Assembly: GCA_016490735.1 (NCBI GenBank)
Contig: JAEMWC010000076.1
Coordinates: 385,001 to 449,000 of the forward strand
DNA from: Pachyseris speciosa
Lineage: Eukaryota > Cnidaria > Anthozoa > Scleractinia > Pachyseridae
Reading direction: 5' to 3'
Length of the DNA stretch: 64,000 nt
Shown: positions 10,675 to 21,903 of the stretch, one piece after another
Numbering within the stretch: position 1 is the stretch's first letter
How the letters are laid out: each line of letters starts with the position of its first letter
Notes under the pieces: generated by a model
What the model was told of the DNA's origin: nothing
Databases searched by the model: none
The model's input: only the letters and a program-made list of their open reading frames with translations
Made by a program: the position numbers and the translations under genes

Positions 10675-13334
10675 AATAGCTCGATGTAGAGTGATCCTTT
10701 TACTCTCTCTCATAATTCGATCTTTTATTAAGTTTGCTGGGATGTGAAAAGCTGAGACGTCCGTGCAAACCATTGACATCCTTATCAGTGGCCTACAAAT
10801 CGAATTTACGTATGTACAGTAGCCGTAAATATATTTGGCCAGAGCTTTTCACTTCGCATCCTTTCGGCAAAGTAATTAAGCGCTTGTTTACATTCGAGGA
10901 GGATGATCTTAGTGGTTGGATAATGATATCCTAGAAAGCGGAGTAACTGTGTGTCCTCTTCCTAGTGCTAACCTAGACGGGAGGTTTACCTCACAGGAAC
11001 AAGTTGTCTCAGATTTATACAGGGCCCGCGGAACAGTTTTCAAAGTTGGGGGGGGGGGGGGGGGGGCGCTCCCGCATTTTCAAGTGAGTAGAGGGGACTA
11101 ACTCTAAAAATAATTAAAACGCATATAATCCCGTTGAATTCATAAGCTTTGTCCAGCAGTTAACATATTTTATCAGCTCAAAAAATCAAGTCATATCCTT
11201 TTCTACACTTTTCAACTCGATTCAAGCATTTAGAGAAAGGGGTTAGTGACAAAATAAACTTTTAATCACACTTAACAGAATCTGTAAACGAAGATAGAGT
11301 AATCATTACTTTGGCTCATTTATTCGCTTACTGTCTCGAAATCGAATTGTCTGAATGTACCGAAATTCCTTTTGGGATTGTCTTTACGACCAAAAACTTC
11401 ATTTGCCACGTCCGGCAGAAGGCAATGTTTGTCTTTCTTCTTTGTGAGCGTTTAGTACTGTAAGATAATAATAATCCTTTCTTGAGTTTTTTCTTTGAGC
11501 CTTTCTTTTAGTGCCTCTTCAAGAGTTACTTTCACAGACAACATACAACACTTTAAAACGCGCCTTATGTCTAGAAGTTACCCTAAGAAATTGGTGGAAC
11601 AGATACTCCCAGAATTAAGTTAACTATGCGGACAGAAAAAACAGCTCTAACACAGAAACAGTTTCAAGTTTCTACCCTTTGTGACGCAATTTCAGCCATC
11701 GTTACCATGTTTGAAAAACATACTAATGGACAAATGGCATCTAATACAAGAACAACCATTACTCAGAGAGATATTCAAGGAACCTCCCTTGATTATCTTA
11801 TAGAAAAGGAAAGTCGCTTAAAGATACGCTTGTTAAAGCAAAGCTAGAAAGGCTGTGAACAACACAATGGGCACACAGCAGGCCCCACCCTCTGAGCGGC
11901 CCCTGTTATAAGCCGAAAGCTAGGCAATTGCTCCAAATTGAAAATTAATTTTGTCGCCTTAGTTTACTTTATATCGGCAAGTAGAACTTCAATTCAACTT
12001 GTTCAAAACTGGTAATGCGAGATAAAAGAACATCGCGAGTATTTTCAAAACAAAGCCGTTTTTGCATATCGGGCGTGCTTAAAAGCAGGTGCTCTGTAAT
12101 GTAATACTTAAGTTATAGTGCTAATATCGCAAACACTTCCATTGCGAGAAATGTAAACGTTCGTCCATCCATCCATTTTTGTGCACTGACATTTGTGGTC
12201 AGTTACCTCGAGCGTTCCCGTCGCTAGTGTTTGACAATTTACGCTATTGAATAATCAAGTGAATCAGCTTTAGTTTTATTCGCTCGCGCATGTGACAATT
12301 TCGCTTGAATGGAATCAGGATGCAACGTTTTTGCTTTGTTTACAAACATTTGGTTATTTCGTAGGTCACAAGTAAATAAACTTGATAAAATTTGTTCCCT
12401 CTACTTTTTTGGCTGTATATTTATGCACGGATTTTTGTTCTTGTTTACTACAACTTCGTTCTCGCTCCACATGTATTTCCTTCTAAAGTTACTTTCTTCA
12501 GTTTATGGTGCGTCTTTTTACCAAATGTTGCTGAGTTGGGGGTGCGTTTTATAGCCGAGTGCGCGTTATAACCGAAAAACTACGGTATTTTTATGTGGAA
12601 AGCTCTCTCTATTTCTTTTTACCGGACGAGATGACAGCTTCTCATGCATCCAATAGGTATATTGCCTTTTGGCAACATATCTGTTTGTGCTGCCAGAAAA
12701 GAGGAAAAACAAACTCTGAAACCTTGGGTGACAAAATTTTCACAACCTTTATCCTCATTTGGTTCATAAAATTCTTAGTGGCATGAGTTATATACCCTCT
12801 GGAGGTATATAATATTTCCTTTTACAGTCAAAGGACATAATAATTTATCATCTAAGTGTTTTTATCCTAAAGGAATACTTGATTTGTTTTGGCAGAAGTT
12901 TTGGTGGTATGATAAATATATGTATCTGTACAAATGGTACAAGTAACCACATCTAGATTGGATGGAGTTTATGGGACAATGAATTATGTTAAATGTACAT
13001 CATGCAAGTTATTGCAAGTAGTGTAATGATACATAAAGGTATAATAAAAGAATATATACCAAATGGAAAACTTTCAGGGAGGTTGGTAATGGCCATGAGA
13101 TCAGATGTTTAGCCTCAGTGTACAGCCCACCCATTCACAAGCTTGCTCTTTTCTAGACCACATTATGACTATGCTCTTTTCCCTTGCCATTTTCATACTG
13201 ACATAAACCAACTGTAGGTGAACTCCTTACAACAATCCCACATAATTCATGCATTACCTAAAATCAGAAACTTTTTCCAGACACACATGCTTATTATGTT
13301 GGTGATAGGCTGACAAAAAATATGACAATGTTTA
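10675..13334. other. Transposon-rich stretch without a supported gene
   Basis: The stretch contains a G tract at about 11047-11066 and two similar GTTATAA-CCGAAA segments near 11907 and 12565. These may be ends of an inverted-repeat element, but the boundaries could not be closed. The longer open frames at 11626 and 12309 are not recognisable. Confidence 0.35.
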
Positions 13335-13605
13335 CAAGCATACATATACATATCCATTTAGTGGCTCATTATAAATCGGGCCTTCATTCTCTAGATACTG
13401 GTTATAAGTTTTCTAAATAACAGCTGTATTTGTGCACACAGTAGTAAAATTGTCATTCTCAGTAATACAAGACATGGAATGTGGTATCTTATCAGATGAC
13501 TTCATTGCTGAGATTTCACGACAGCAGACACTTTCCTGCCCAGTTTGCATGGACACACAGTTTCCACAAATGCACCCGCATTTTAAGCTCAAGTCAAGAC
13601 TGTGA
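13335..13605 (-). pseudogene. P2X7-like ballast-domain exon fragment
   Basis: The complement encodes a cysteine pattern close to the C-terminal zinc-binding (ballast) domain of P2X7: CGCICGNC, then ESVCCREI, then SCITENDNF..VC. An acceptor (CTTCACAG) precedes it. The frame continues past a TAG into KTYNQYLENEGPIYNEPL, which also fits the family, so the TAG looks like a nonsense change inside the domain. Cnidarian genomes carry many P2X7-like domains without a channel, often linked to THAP-type or mobile genes. No channel region is seen here. Confidence 0.55.
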
Positions 13606-13992
13606 AGAAAAGTAAACATTTCATGAAAAAAGCATCTAAGACTTAATTACTGGCATTTTGTCAATTACACGGATACCCTTGTTACAATGACAGTACATGT
13701 TATCTAGCCTTTGGGATTGTTCACGCAGTGTCATCGGAATGAAATCGGACTCACAAAAACAGCTGCATGGAAATTATGGTATTGCATAACAATAAACAGT
13801 GAAAATGTACAAAAAATCACAGGGAGCAGATAAAATGCGTGAAATGAAAGCGAACAGCATGAAGTTGTAATTCTACGGCGACCTTTTAATAGTATGGTGA
13901 ATATTAATAAAGGAGAAACGCGGATCAAAACAACAGCATTGCATGGAAGTATGGTTTCACAGTATACATAAAAAATACAATTAAACACCACC
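13606..13992. other. No supported gene
   Basis: No coding signal or recognised repeat is seen before the receptor remnant. Confidence 0.4.
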
Positions 13993-14084
13993 ACTCTCAT
14001 TACAGTGTTGCTCATGTTGGGTTCGTTTGTGCTATTGAGGTCGTTTCGTAAATTTGCCAAACATTCTCGACGACTTGCTGCAGG
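13993..14084 (+). pseudogene. Receptor remnant F (TM5 and start of loop 3)
   Basis: About 30 codons match the LLMLGSF ... SFRKFAK segment of the other receptors. Sequence on both sides is unrelated, so only a scrap remains. Confidence 0.85.
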
Positions 14085-14261
14085 CTAGCATCCTTCGCAG
14101 CCGTTGCGTGGACAAGTACGAAAGCGTGAAACCTATGAATACCTATGGCGCGAATACCTATGGCTTGGTTGTCTGGGGAAATACCTATGCCACAATTCTT
14201 GAGCCCATTGTAATTTTGTTAAGTCAGTGCGTATAATTACATTCTCTATGCGAGATTAGGC

Positions 14262-14640
14262 CTAATGAAATTCATGGATCTGGTTACTATGCATAATGCC
14301 CTGTTTAGGTTTCAGTATCACCATAATTTATTACCTAAGATCTTTGACAATTACTTTACATGCATATCATCAAAAGAAAACTATAATACTAAGCTAGCAT
14401 CTAAATCAACTTATTATATCGATCGTGTTAGAACTAATTATGGTAAGTTCAATTTACATTTCAGTCTGGTACTTCTATTTGGAACAACTTGGATGAAGAC
14501 TGAGATAAAAGGTTTATCTCTGCGTTCATTTAAAAAAGTATTGAGTAAACAATTCTTAAGCTTTTACGCCTTACCCTAGCTTAGTATTTTTAAGTTCGTG
14601 TCGCTCTTAATTAATATACAAATTTTGTTCTGTCAAAAAC
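14262..14640 (+). mobile_element. LINE 3' end (reverse transcriptase C terminus)
   Basis: The reading frame contains the tail of a non-LTR reverse transcriptase: FDLVTMHNALF, NYFT, RVRTNYGKF and a closing SLRSFKKVLSKQFLSFY. The WNNLDED block lies in a neighbouring frame, so at least one frameshift is present. An AT-rich 3' end follows to about 14840. It interrupts the damaged duplication unit. Confidence 0.7.
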
Positions 14641-15090
14641 TGCTACTGTTACTACTTGTTTGTATTTCTGGTTTTCTTTTTGTTTGTTTTGTTTTCTTGT
14701 TCTTCCTTCAACCCATTTAAAGTTTAATAATTTTTGTAACTACTCAGCTCGTTTAGTTTTTTTTTTGCTTATCTAAGTTTATCTTTCTTTTGCTGTAATA
14801 TTTCTTCTATATCTAGCAAAATATAATGGTTGTTGTTAATGTAAACTCAATTCCGAGTGGACTTATGAAGCGTGAGTTCATCCATCCAGAGGAACGATAA
14901 TCGGTTCAGTCAACGGCTGTCGTGTATTGTAAAACTGGGCCTCAATGATAAATCGTAATAAGAGTTAGTGTAAATTAGAAACCTGTGTTAAGCCTGTTGT
15001 AATAAGCTACCGCTTGCAATTTCAACTAAGAGCCCATCTTGATCAACTGTCGTAATTTTAATTGATGCGAGCTTTCGTACATTGAAAGCG

Positions 15091-16430
15091 AGGTGTAGTC
15101 ACTTACAGTGGGTATCCATCATGAGGGATTGCAATAATAAAGGAAGATATAGTTAGTCTAAAGATCCGGGTAGTCACTTAAAAATTTACTGCGAAACAAA
15201 CATAAAACAACAAAACTACCACTTTATTTCCAAAGTGTACCACTTAGGTAAAATATTATAAAATGGCTACTGCACTTCAGTATGTCACATTAAAATGACC
15301 ACAGAATGGCTCGGCTAGGATTATAACACACAGCAACTACCGATAGAAGTCTAAGTTATCATGCCTTAAGTGATATTTTCACCACAAAATTACTAGAACA
15401 AGAAGTTCAACCACAAGGAAAATTTTACTATCTCGTTTTAGTACATATAAAACGTGTATGACATGAACTATAATTTTAAAATTATCATAGACGAAGTCCA
15501 ACTATTGGATCAACAACTGAGATGTCATATTTGAACCGTAATTATTATATTTTCATTGACCGACCTAAACATACATTTATCACCGGTTCATTTAAAAAAT
15601 TCCAAGAAAAAATTTAAAATGACAATCTTTAGAAAACTAAGTAAACATTGTAAGATCGCTGTGGCCTTGGTTGAACTAAATGGCCAAGTCATGCTTTTAT
15701 TGAATGAACCAGAACTACTTGTTTCAGAGTTTGCTGTTCTCAGAATAGGTATTGAGTATATAGGCAAACTAAACTAATTCTGGTATCCAACTCGCAGAAA
15801 CAATTACTCGAGTACAGGACAAACAGTGAATAATATAGTGGTTAGACTACCGAAACAGGAAGTACTTTAAGTACCTCGAGTTTTCGAGCAAATAACAATA
15901 GAAAAACGAACAAGTAGCCCACCCTGAAAGGTTCAAATCTCCCGGCTAAGATTTCGTTGGACAAAATTGCATGTTGACTCCATGATCTCTTAAAGTTCAT
16001 GCCCACGACTTCAACATTCAACCACAAAATCCTATAAATCCTATAAATCATCAACGCACTAGTAAAGATCCCTTTAACAATATGACAATGATCATGCTGA
16101 ATCTTAATTTCCTCTGTGTTTGCCCTATACAGCCTATTTGCGTAAATCCAAGTAATAAACCAATAGTTCTAACAAAAACGCATCATTCCTATCAGTCACA
16201 ACACCTTTGGGCAAAAAAAAATTAGGTCAGTGCGTCTTGCGACCACACGAATCTTGCAGGAAATACCATACCATACCGAGGAATACAAATATGTCCCCCA
16301 AAAATGCTGTGGCCTGTAGTGAGTACTTTACAGTAGACATAACTTTGGGCGGGAACAAAGGTTATGTCTTGTCACTATTTAAACGTTACTCATGTAATAG
16401 GCTAAATTTTGCAAAAAAAGGGACTCCCAT
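15091..16430. other. Convergent spacer of the damaged unit
   Basis: No gene is seen. The sequence aligns with 5282-6654 and its counterparts; a 73-codon open frame at 15556 is not kept open in the other copies. Confidence 0.5.
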
Positions 16431-18149
16431 TTACTTTTCCGAAAGTCCCTCAAAAAGAGACTCCTCAGGCTTGACAAGTTTCCGGATGATGTGCATAGAA
16501 GAACTGAAACTTATAGCCAAGGTCAGGACAATTGCTACAGTGCGGAGAGCCGTAAGTTTTAGGTTGTTTAAGAATCCTTGCGAATTGAGTGCAAAATAAA
16601 ACACAACCACCACATCGCTCTCAATATAAGCAAAAATCATACAAACACTGATGTAGAAAACATACCGAGTCACAAATTTGTGTTTGTTTAAGATGCTGAT
16701 GAAAAGTGCCTTGGAGATAGTGCAGACTGAGTTGTATGTTGCAAAATAAAAAACATTTGAGTCTGTTTTAAAACAGTACGACAAAACGAACCCTAAAATC
16801 AACAAATAAATGTTTGAAGCAAACCAGTCACTTCGAATCATTGAAAAGTGGGTTTGAATGGTCCACGTGGCTTTACAGGAGAACCGACTATACAAGAAAA
16901 AACAGAAGATCTTCAAAGGTGACCAATTTTTGAAAAATTCCTGAAACAAGAAACTGATGGGGCTTTTTCCAAAAAGGTTACTAAAGTAGGATGATGTCGG
17001 GCTAATATTATCTTCATCAAATCTGAAGAATGATAACCCTCCGCTGGAAATACCAACTGGAAGAGCTGCTACAACGAGAACCATATGACAAAAACCCATA
17101 GCAATTATGCGACAAATCTGTACGATAAAGTTAAGATATCTTGCATTACGGTGAGTCTGTCTCGTGTACTCGGCATTGCTCACAGGGGGAATAGGGGCTG
17201 TCCCTCATCATCCGTTCCTTGATGATTCTCCACAGTCTCCACAGTAACTGAGTTCAGACGTGGCTCTTCGTTACTATTTGCAGCTTCTTCCTTATTTCGT
17301 ATTTCAGTAGTTCCATTCCCGACTACACGACCTCCGTCTTCTTGTTGACCTCCCGACATCCAACAGAGTTTCTTTGTGCGCCTCAGCCACTCCAACGTTA
17401 TTACCGGTCCAACAAGGAACCAGTAAAAAAAGGTTCTCTAAATATGATTTCATTTTACTCAGTTCAGTAGAGAACTGCGGGCCGGGTGAAGGTCGAATCT
17501 CCACATTTGTCCGGTCACTCTGAGCCAAAATGGAATTCATTTCGTTGGCATGAACGGTCTTTTTGCTGATTCTTCCGCTTGAGGAGTCGATTTGTACACA
17601 GTCTTTGCCTCCAACATGTAAAACTGGAATCAGCAGCGTGTCTTCAGAAAGGCCATCCTTCGTCAGAGGAGGACAAATTGGTCCGTCTGCAAAATATATC
17701 AGCACAGAGTACCCTGCATTCTGCGCACTTAGTGTCAGATTCTTCAAAGGACACAAACTGCAGTTGTCGTTCGTCAGCGTAACGATAGCGACTTTGTGGA
17801 CTTGAATTTTTGCCGCCTTGCTTACATCCCTCAGCGGCTGGCATTCATTTGTGAGGTTTGAATACACAGCCAGTCCATTCAAAAGCAATTCTTTGTCCAC
17901 CTCCGTGTTTGTTGCCTGTATGGAGGACTGTAACGAAGGTATCCTAAATCCTGCCTTCTCTTGCATATCTAACACGTTGCATTTCACTAAGTAGCAGTAC
18001 GCGTCATAAGCTGGATGCATAGTGAGTGTGTTGTTACCCGGATCGTAAAGCGACTTAATATATGACAAAGGTGTTAAAACGATAAAGATCAAACCTTCTA
18101 TCGCCAAGAAGGAAACGCAACAGCCTATTTTTATACACTTCTCCGACAT
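16431..18149 (-). pseudogene. PATM family copy 2, two compensating frameshifts
   Basis: The ATG at 18149 opens a frame through the signal-anchor and PA-like domain. An extra A in a seven-A run near 17430 then shifts the frame, just where copies 1, 3 and 4 read YYWFLVGP. A one-base loss in a G run near 17192 restores the original frame for the last 250 codons, which keep all C-terminal spans and the KPEESLFE tail. Between the shifts the normal peptide (WLRRTKK, EEPRLNS, DDEGQP) is readable in the second frame. Both lesions are in homopolymers, so assembly error is a real alternative to pseudogenisation. Confidence 0.75.
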
Positions 18150-18671
18150 CTTGAACACGTAGCAGAAGCAAAAGAGTCCCGCCAAAAGCAACAACGTAAT
18201 TATAACAATGACCGTTGTTACTCACTGCGGTTGGGAGTTACGTCGCAGCACGAGTCAACCACGAGCCCTAGTCAACCTCGAATCACGAGTCATCCTCGAG
18301 TCAAGTTTAATTTTTTTTGTTTTCTATTTGTTTAGTTTTCTCTTCATTGCGACAATTGTATCGTGTCCTGGATCCAAACTACTGGTGAACGGAAATTTTG
18401 ACCGCATGGTAGCAGTTTTCATGAGTTTCGTCAAGACAAGACCAACATTTACATCTGTGTCTTTTAACTCATTGTTTACACGTCAACTTCGCACGAAATT
18501 CTTTTTCCTCGAGAGCGCTTGCTAAAAATTATTTCTTTTAAGTATTGCGTCTTATCAGCGTCTTACTGAAGATTATTTCGTGACCTATCTGTATTTTGTG
18601 TTCATATCAGCTATCAAGCTATGGTAAGTAATGGAATGCAAACAAGGAACGGGGAATGGAAGAATAAGAAT

Positions 18672-18858
18672 GGGGAACGGGAAACGGGGAACGGGGAATC
18701 TCTAGTACAGAGAATCTCTTAAATAGGGAATCTCTAAAACAGGAAATCTCTAAAATAGGGAATCTCTAAAACGGTGAATCTCTAAAACGGAGAACCTCTA
18801 AAACGGGGAATCTCTAAAATAGGGAGTCTCTAAAACGGGGAATATCTAAAACTGGTCA
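18672..18858. repeat. Minisatellite of about 16-bp units
   Basis: About ten imperfect copies of GGAATCTCTAAAACGG follow a short GGGGAACGGGAA run. Units differ by one to three bases. The array lies between the damaged PATM copy and CUEDC1. Confidence 0.85.
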
Positions 18859-19233
18859 ACTATGTCCAACATGAAAGATGTAATTGTTGGTGATACGTGT
18901 AGTTCATGTCATCGCGCCCACTTCTACGCCTCCATGGGAATTATACTAGTGACAGAATCAATGTGCTACTTTATTCCATGTGCTCGATGATCTTTGTAGG
19001 TTTCGCTGAAGCAGTTCGTTTAGAAGTTTGTCTCCAAAATTGTTGGACCTTTAGTTAGCATGTTGAAGACGCCAAAATATGCAAGTCGCTATAGTTGGTC
19101 ACTTGAATCGTGTGTGAAGGTCCTTTGCTTGTACTAGCTCGAACCGTCTAGGAGAGAGACTTATTTGGGCTAAAAACCCGCACAATCTACACAATACGAG
19201 CACTTGTCATTTCTGACGCTGCAAGAACTCGAA
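18859..19233. promoter_or_regulatory. Upstream region of CUEDC1
   Basis: No coding sequence is seen. Promoter and 5' UTR of CUEDC1 are expected here by position; no clear TATA box was found. Confidence 0.3.
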
Positions 19234-19325
19234 ATGCTTCCTATGTACGGTGCAAATTATATGCATCGGCCTCCTGAGAGACCGCAGACAACAGGGCATC
19301 CTAACAGCCAGCCGAGACAACTGGA
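19234..19325 (+). CDS. CUEDC1: CUEDC1 coding exon 1, first part (before transposon)
   Basis: An ATG at 19234 opens 30 codons that end in NSQPRQL, followed by GA, the first two bases of a Glu codon. Human CUEDC1 has a similar NNSRPARQ ... RLEFNQAM stretch directly ahead of its CUE domain. The matching continuation, EFSEAMNDF, starts at 19780, on the far side of a 448-bp transposon. Read straight through, the frame enters the element and hits a stop within a dozen codons, and no GT donor lies before that stop. On this haplotype the full-length protein is therefore not made from this ATG unless transcription or splicing bypasses the element. Confidence 0.7.
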
Positions 19326-19773
19326 CAGGGGCACCCAACGAGCCAAATCAACCTAAAGCTGTAGAAAGGCATTTTTAAGCGCCTTTATGGTTTTTAAAGT
19401 CTGTTTAAAGTGATGTTTTCTTTAGCTAGAAGAAGTCCATCTGTTCGCATTCCCTAGCTGAAATTTTAATAGCCCGAAAATGTTAGGGAACAAAATCTTC
19501 CTTTGAGAAAATGCAAGCTGAAGTGAATTGTCCACGAACTATCTAGAGAACTATTTTCTTTCCGAAAATGCTAGCTGACGTTTTTGACTGCCAAAAACAA
19601 CAATTACGACCTTTCCGAAAACCTTAGGGGCTATGATTTCCCAATTGCGAATCTTTTAGGCCACGTTTTAGTTACGAAAATCTGAGTGCACTCCTTAATC
19701 GACGCCGAAAACCCAAGGCGAACTACCCTCCACCGAACAGATATCTACCGAAACTTGTCGTTGGGTGCCCCTG
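19326..19773. mobile_element. 448-bp inverted-repeat transposon inside CUEDC1 exon 1
   Basis: The 16-base ends CAGGGGCACCCAACGA are perfect inverted repeats. ACTGGA flanks both sides (19320-19325 and 19774-19779) as a 6-bp target duplication. There is no transposase frame, so it is non-autonomous. Removing the element and one flank copy rejoins a Glu codon in the CUEDC1 frame, which dates the insertion after the exon. The interior repeats short CGAAAATG-like segments. The CAGGG start recalls hAT elements, but hAT duplications are 8 bp, so the superfamily is left open. Confidence 0.88.
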
Positions 19774-19779
19774 ACTGGA

Positions 19780-20316
19780 GTTCAGTGAAGCAATGAACGA
19801 TTTTAAGCACATGTTCCCAACCCTCGATCGCGATGTGATAGAAGCTGTTTTACGTGTTAACAACGGTTTAGTGGATGCTACGATAGATCAACTTTTGTCA
19901 ATGGGAATTGATATGGAGGGTACTGTCCCGGATTCTGGTAGTCTGGATCATCCTCCTTTGCCTTCATACAGTGTTTTGAATCAGTCAGAACCGCCCCCAG
20001 CGTATACACCGAGGGATAGCAAATCTTATTCAACTTCTAGTCCAACGTCTCGCCCTCTTCCAGCAACGCCGTACTCTGCATGGAATCCGCCATTACTAGT
20101 AGGCAAATTACCGGACGATTTCTTACGTTTGGGGCCTTCTTCAGCGACTCCTGCCCCATCTACTCGCGGGTTTGCGGATCACATGGATGATAAAGAATTG
20201 GAGAGGTTTTTGGAAGATGAAAAACTAGCCATGGTTCTACAGAATGAAGAGTTCATGCGCGAGCTTAGACACAATAAAGATTTCATGCTGTCTCCAGAAA
20301 AAGATTTGTTGTTGTT
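19780..20316 (+). CDS. CUEDC1: CUEDC1 coding exon 1, second part (CUE domain)
   Basis: This is the main exon. The frame reads EFSEAMNDFKHMFP and then the CUE ubiquitin-binding domain (MFP motif, and the DATIDQLL helix). It continues with a proline-rich segment, NPPLLVGKLPDDFLRLGP, and a helix with LEDEKLAMVLQNEEFMRELRHN. All are in the order of vertebrate CUEDC1 and close to it in sequence. CUE domains bind ubiquitin; the vertebrate protein is little characterised. The ATG at 19793 lies in this exon and could start a slightly shortened product with the CUE domain intact. The donor GTGAAT at 20317 gives a phase-2 end; reading on hits TGA. Confidence 0.9.
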
Positions 20317-21290
20317 GTGAATTCCTATTTACGCTACCTTGTCACTGCATCCGATACCAAATTAAATTTCTAGACAATTGTGCAACAAAATGTTGTGTTT
20401 GCTGGTCTAGAAGACAGACAAGGACATTTGAAGTTTTCTATTTTGTGTTTAATTATACCGAGCAATATTATAAATAGGTAATTATGTTCACACCATGGAC
20501 GTGAATGATAACAATAAATTTTGCCACATTAATTATTGAAATTTCTTCATTTCGATTACTTTGCACCGGATTTTACTTCCTTGTATCTGCTTACTTGAAA
20601 TGATCTTAAATATTGAAACTTATATGAATATTGTTTAGTGTTTCAGTACATGAGGAAAACACGAAACCTTTGTTTTTGCTGTTAATACTATCACAAATGC
20701 ATGTGAAAGCCTAAGAATTCTTGCAAACACTGAGAAAAGTTTGCACGTGAGAAAAATAGTAAAGATGACGATGATCATGATTGCGATGATTGTAGTCATG
20801 ATTATGATACCCAGCACATTTTTTTTTTATTTCTGGACCTGCAAACTGTATAGTACATTGTACAGTGTAGTACGTATGCATGTGTTTCCCAGTGTTTGAA
20901 TGGACTATTGTGCTTATATAGCATCTTTAGGGCAAACCAAATTAGAATGCTATAATTATTGACAGTTATCATTATTGATTTGAAGATGGTGACAATGACA
21001 ATGATGATTATGGTGATGATGACAATGATTAATAGTAGTGTGAAAAAAAAGGTTTTGGTCAAAGATACATGTAGCTTAGGAAAATGTTTTTGGTTAGCAT
21101 TTCCCTCCTATGTCCCGTGGGGGCAGAGCTCATTCCTCCATATCTTGGAAGACAGTGAAGGGATCTCTGGAACCCCACAGTCTTGAATTTGTTTAATTCT
21201 GTTAAATTTTCACTTTGTTCTTGAACTATTTTATGCAACATGTAAAGCGTGCATTAATCCTAATAACAATTAGTTTTCCTACCTCAACAG

Positions 21291-21332
21291 ACAGACAACA
21301 AAACGCAGCTACCACAGCCAAGAACACCTTAG
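21291..21332 (+). CDS. CUEDC1: CUEDC1 exon 2 (42 nt, symmetric)
   Basis: This 42-base open exon lies between a pyrimidine-rich acceptor (CTACCTCAACAG) and a good donor (GTAGGT). It enters and leaves in phase 2, so it fits between exons 1 and 3, and skipping it would keep the frame. It encodes a polar stretch (KRSYHSQEHL). Joining is inferred from phase, not from similarity. Confidence 0.6.
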   Translation, partial: TDNKTQLPQPRTP

Positions 21333-21411
21333 GTAGGTTTTTGCTCATTGCTTAATAGATTTTTGGCAGGTCGTAGTTTCACAAAATGTCCCATTTCTGT
21401 TTCGTTTCCAG

Positions 21412-21620
21412 CGCCAGTAGAGAGTACACAGGGCAACGAACTAGTAGCCTCAATGGTGCTGTTGCTGGTAGTGATAGTGGACATCCATCACCATTACCAT
21501 CACCATCTTCTGCAACACCAGTCAGTATTGAACCAGTTGCTGGGGCAGTGGGTGGACATCCAACCAGCCCTTCCCACGAGGATGTTGTTTTACTGGAAAA
21601 GCTGAGGCACATGGGAAAAA
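21412..21620 (+). CDS. CUEDC1: CUEDC1 exon 3
   Basis: The acceptor GTTTCCAG is followed by 209 open bases ending at donor GTATGT. The peptide is Ser/Pro/Gly rich and ends with EDVVLLEKLRHMGK, matching human CUEDC1 EDALFRDKLKHMGK. It enters in phase 2 and leaves in phase 1; the split Ser codon (A|GT) matches exon 4. Confidence 0.88.
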
Positions 21621-21839
21621 GTATGTTTTATAAAATTAACATATTTGTTATATAATACATCAACCTTAGAGATTCTGCTACTGCTATTTTCACAACTGTT
21701 GCCACGAGATGTTTAGGATAGAAACAGTGACAAGACTGAAAGTTGATAAATTATGGCTGAAAGGGACAGGGGTTTATTTATAATAAATTTGTTGGTTTGA
21801 TAGTTTGTTCATTTATAATGACTTGCCTTTGAACTTTAG

Positions 21840-21903
21840 GTACAAGGAAGAAATTTGACAAGCTCGCAAAAATGTTTCACAGAAAGAATGCGAATCGAGC
21901 AAA
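21840..21903 (+). CDS. CUEDC1: CUEDC1 exon 4
   Basis: The exon starts GT after acceptor CTTTAG and completes the Ser codon to give GKSTRKKFDKLAKMFHRKN, matching human GKSTRRKLFELARAFSEKT. Reading on gives a stop at 21919. No good GT donor precedes that stop; the assigned end is set by a U12-type motif, CTATCCTTT at 21904-21912, and leaves in phase 2, as the next exon requires. A weak alternative GT at about 21874 has the same phase but would delete conserved residues. Confidence 0.75.

Larger units (their letters stand above)
13985..18180. repeat. Damaged duplication unit (receptor remnant plus PATM 2)
   Basis: A receptor scrap at 13993-14084, the receptor 3' flank at about 14845-15090, the convergent spacer at 15105-16430 and a PATM copy at 16431-18149 keep the order and orientation of the full units. 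The middle and end of the receptor are replaced by about 750 bases that include a LINE end. Confidence 0.75.

Noticed and set aside
12309..12554. Hydrophobic 81-codon ATG frame
   Set aside because: AT-rich, Phe/Leu-rich composition, no splice context and no recognisable motif.
13731..14060. 109-codon minus-strand frame
   Set aside because: It overlaps the receptor remnant on the opposite strand and shows no independent signal.
16207..16599. 130-codon plus-strand frame
   Set aside because: Its second half is the antisense of the conserved PATM 2 C terminus and its first half is spacer sequence.
17304..18194. PATM 2 and other PATM frames extended upstream of the ATG
   Set aside because: The extensions begin at TTG or GTG; copy 1 has an in-frame TGA just upstream, so the conserved ATG (MSEK/MSGK) is used.
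18672..18858. CRISPR-like array
   Set aside because: Units are contiguous 16-bp repeats without unique spacers, in a eukaryotic genome; a minisatellite.
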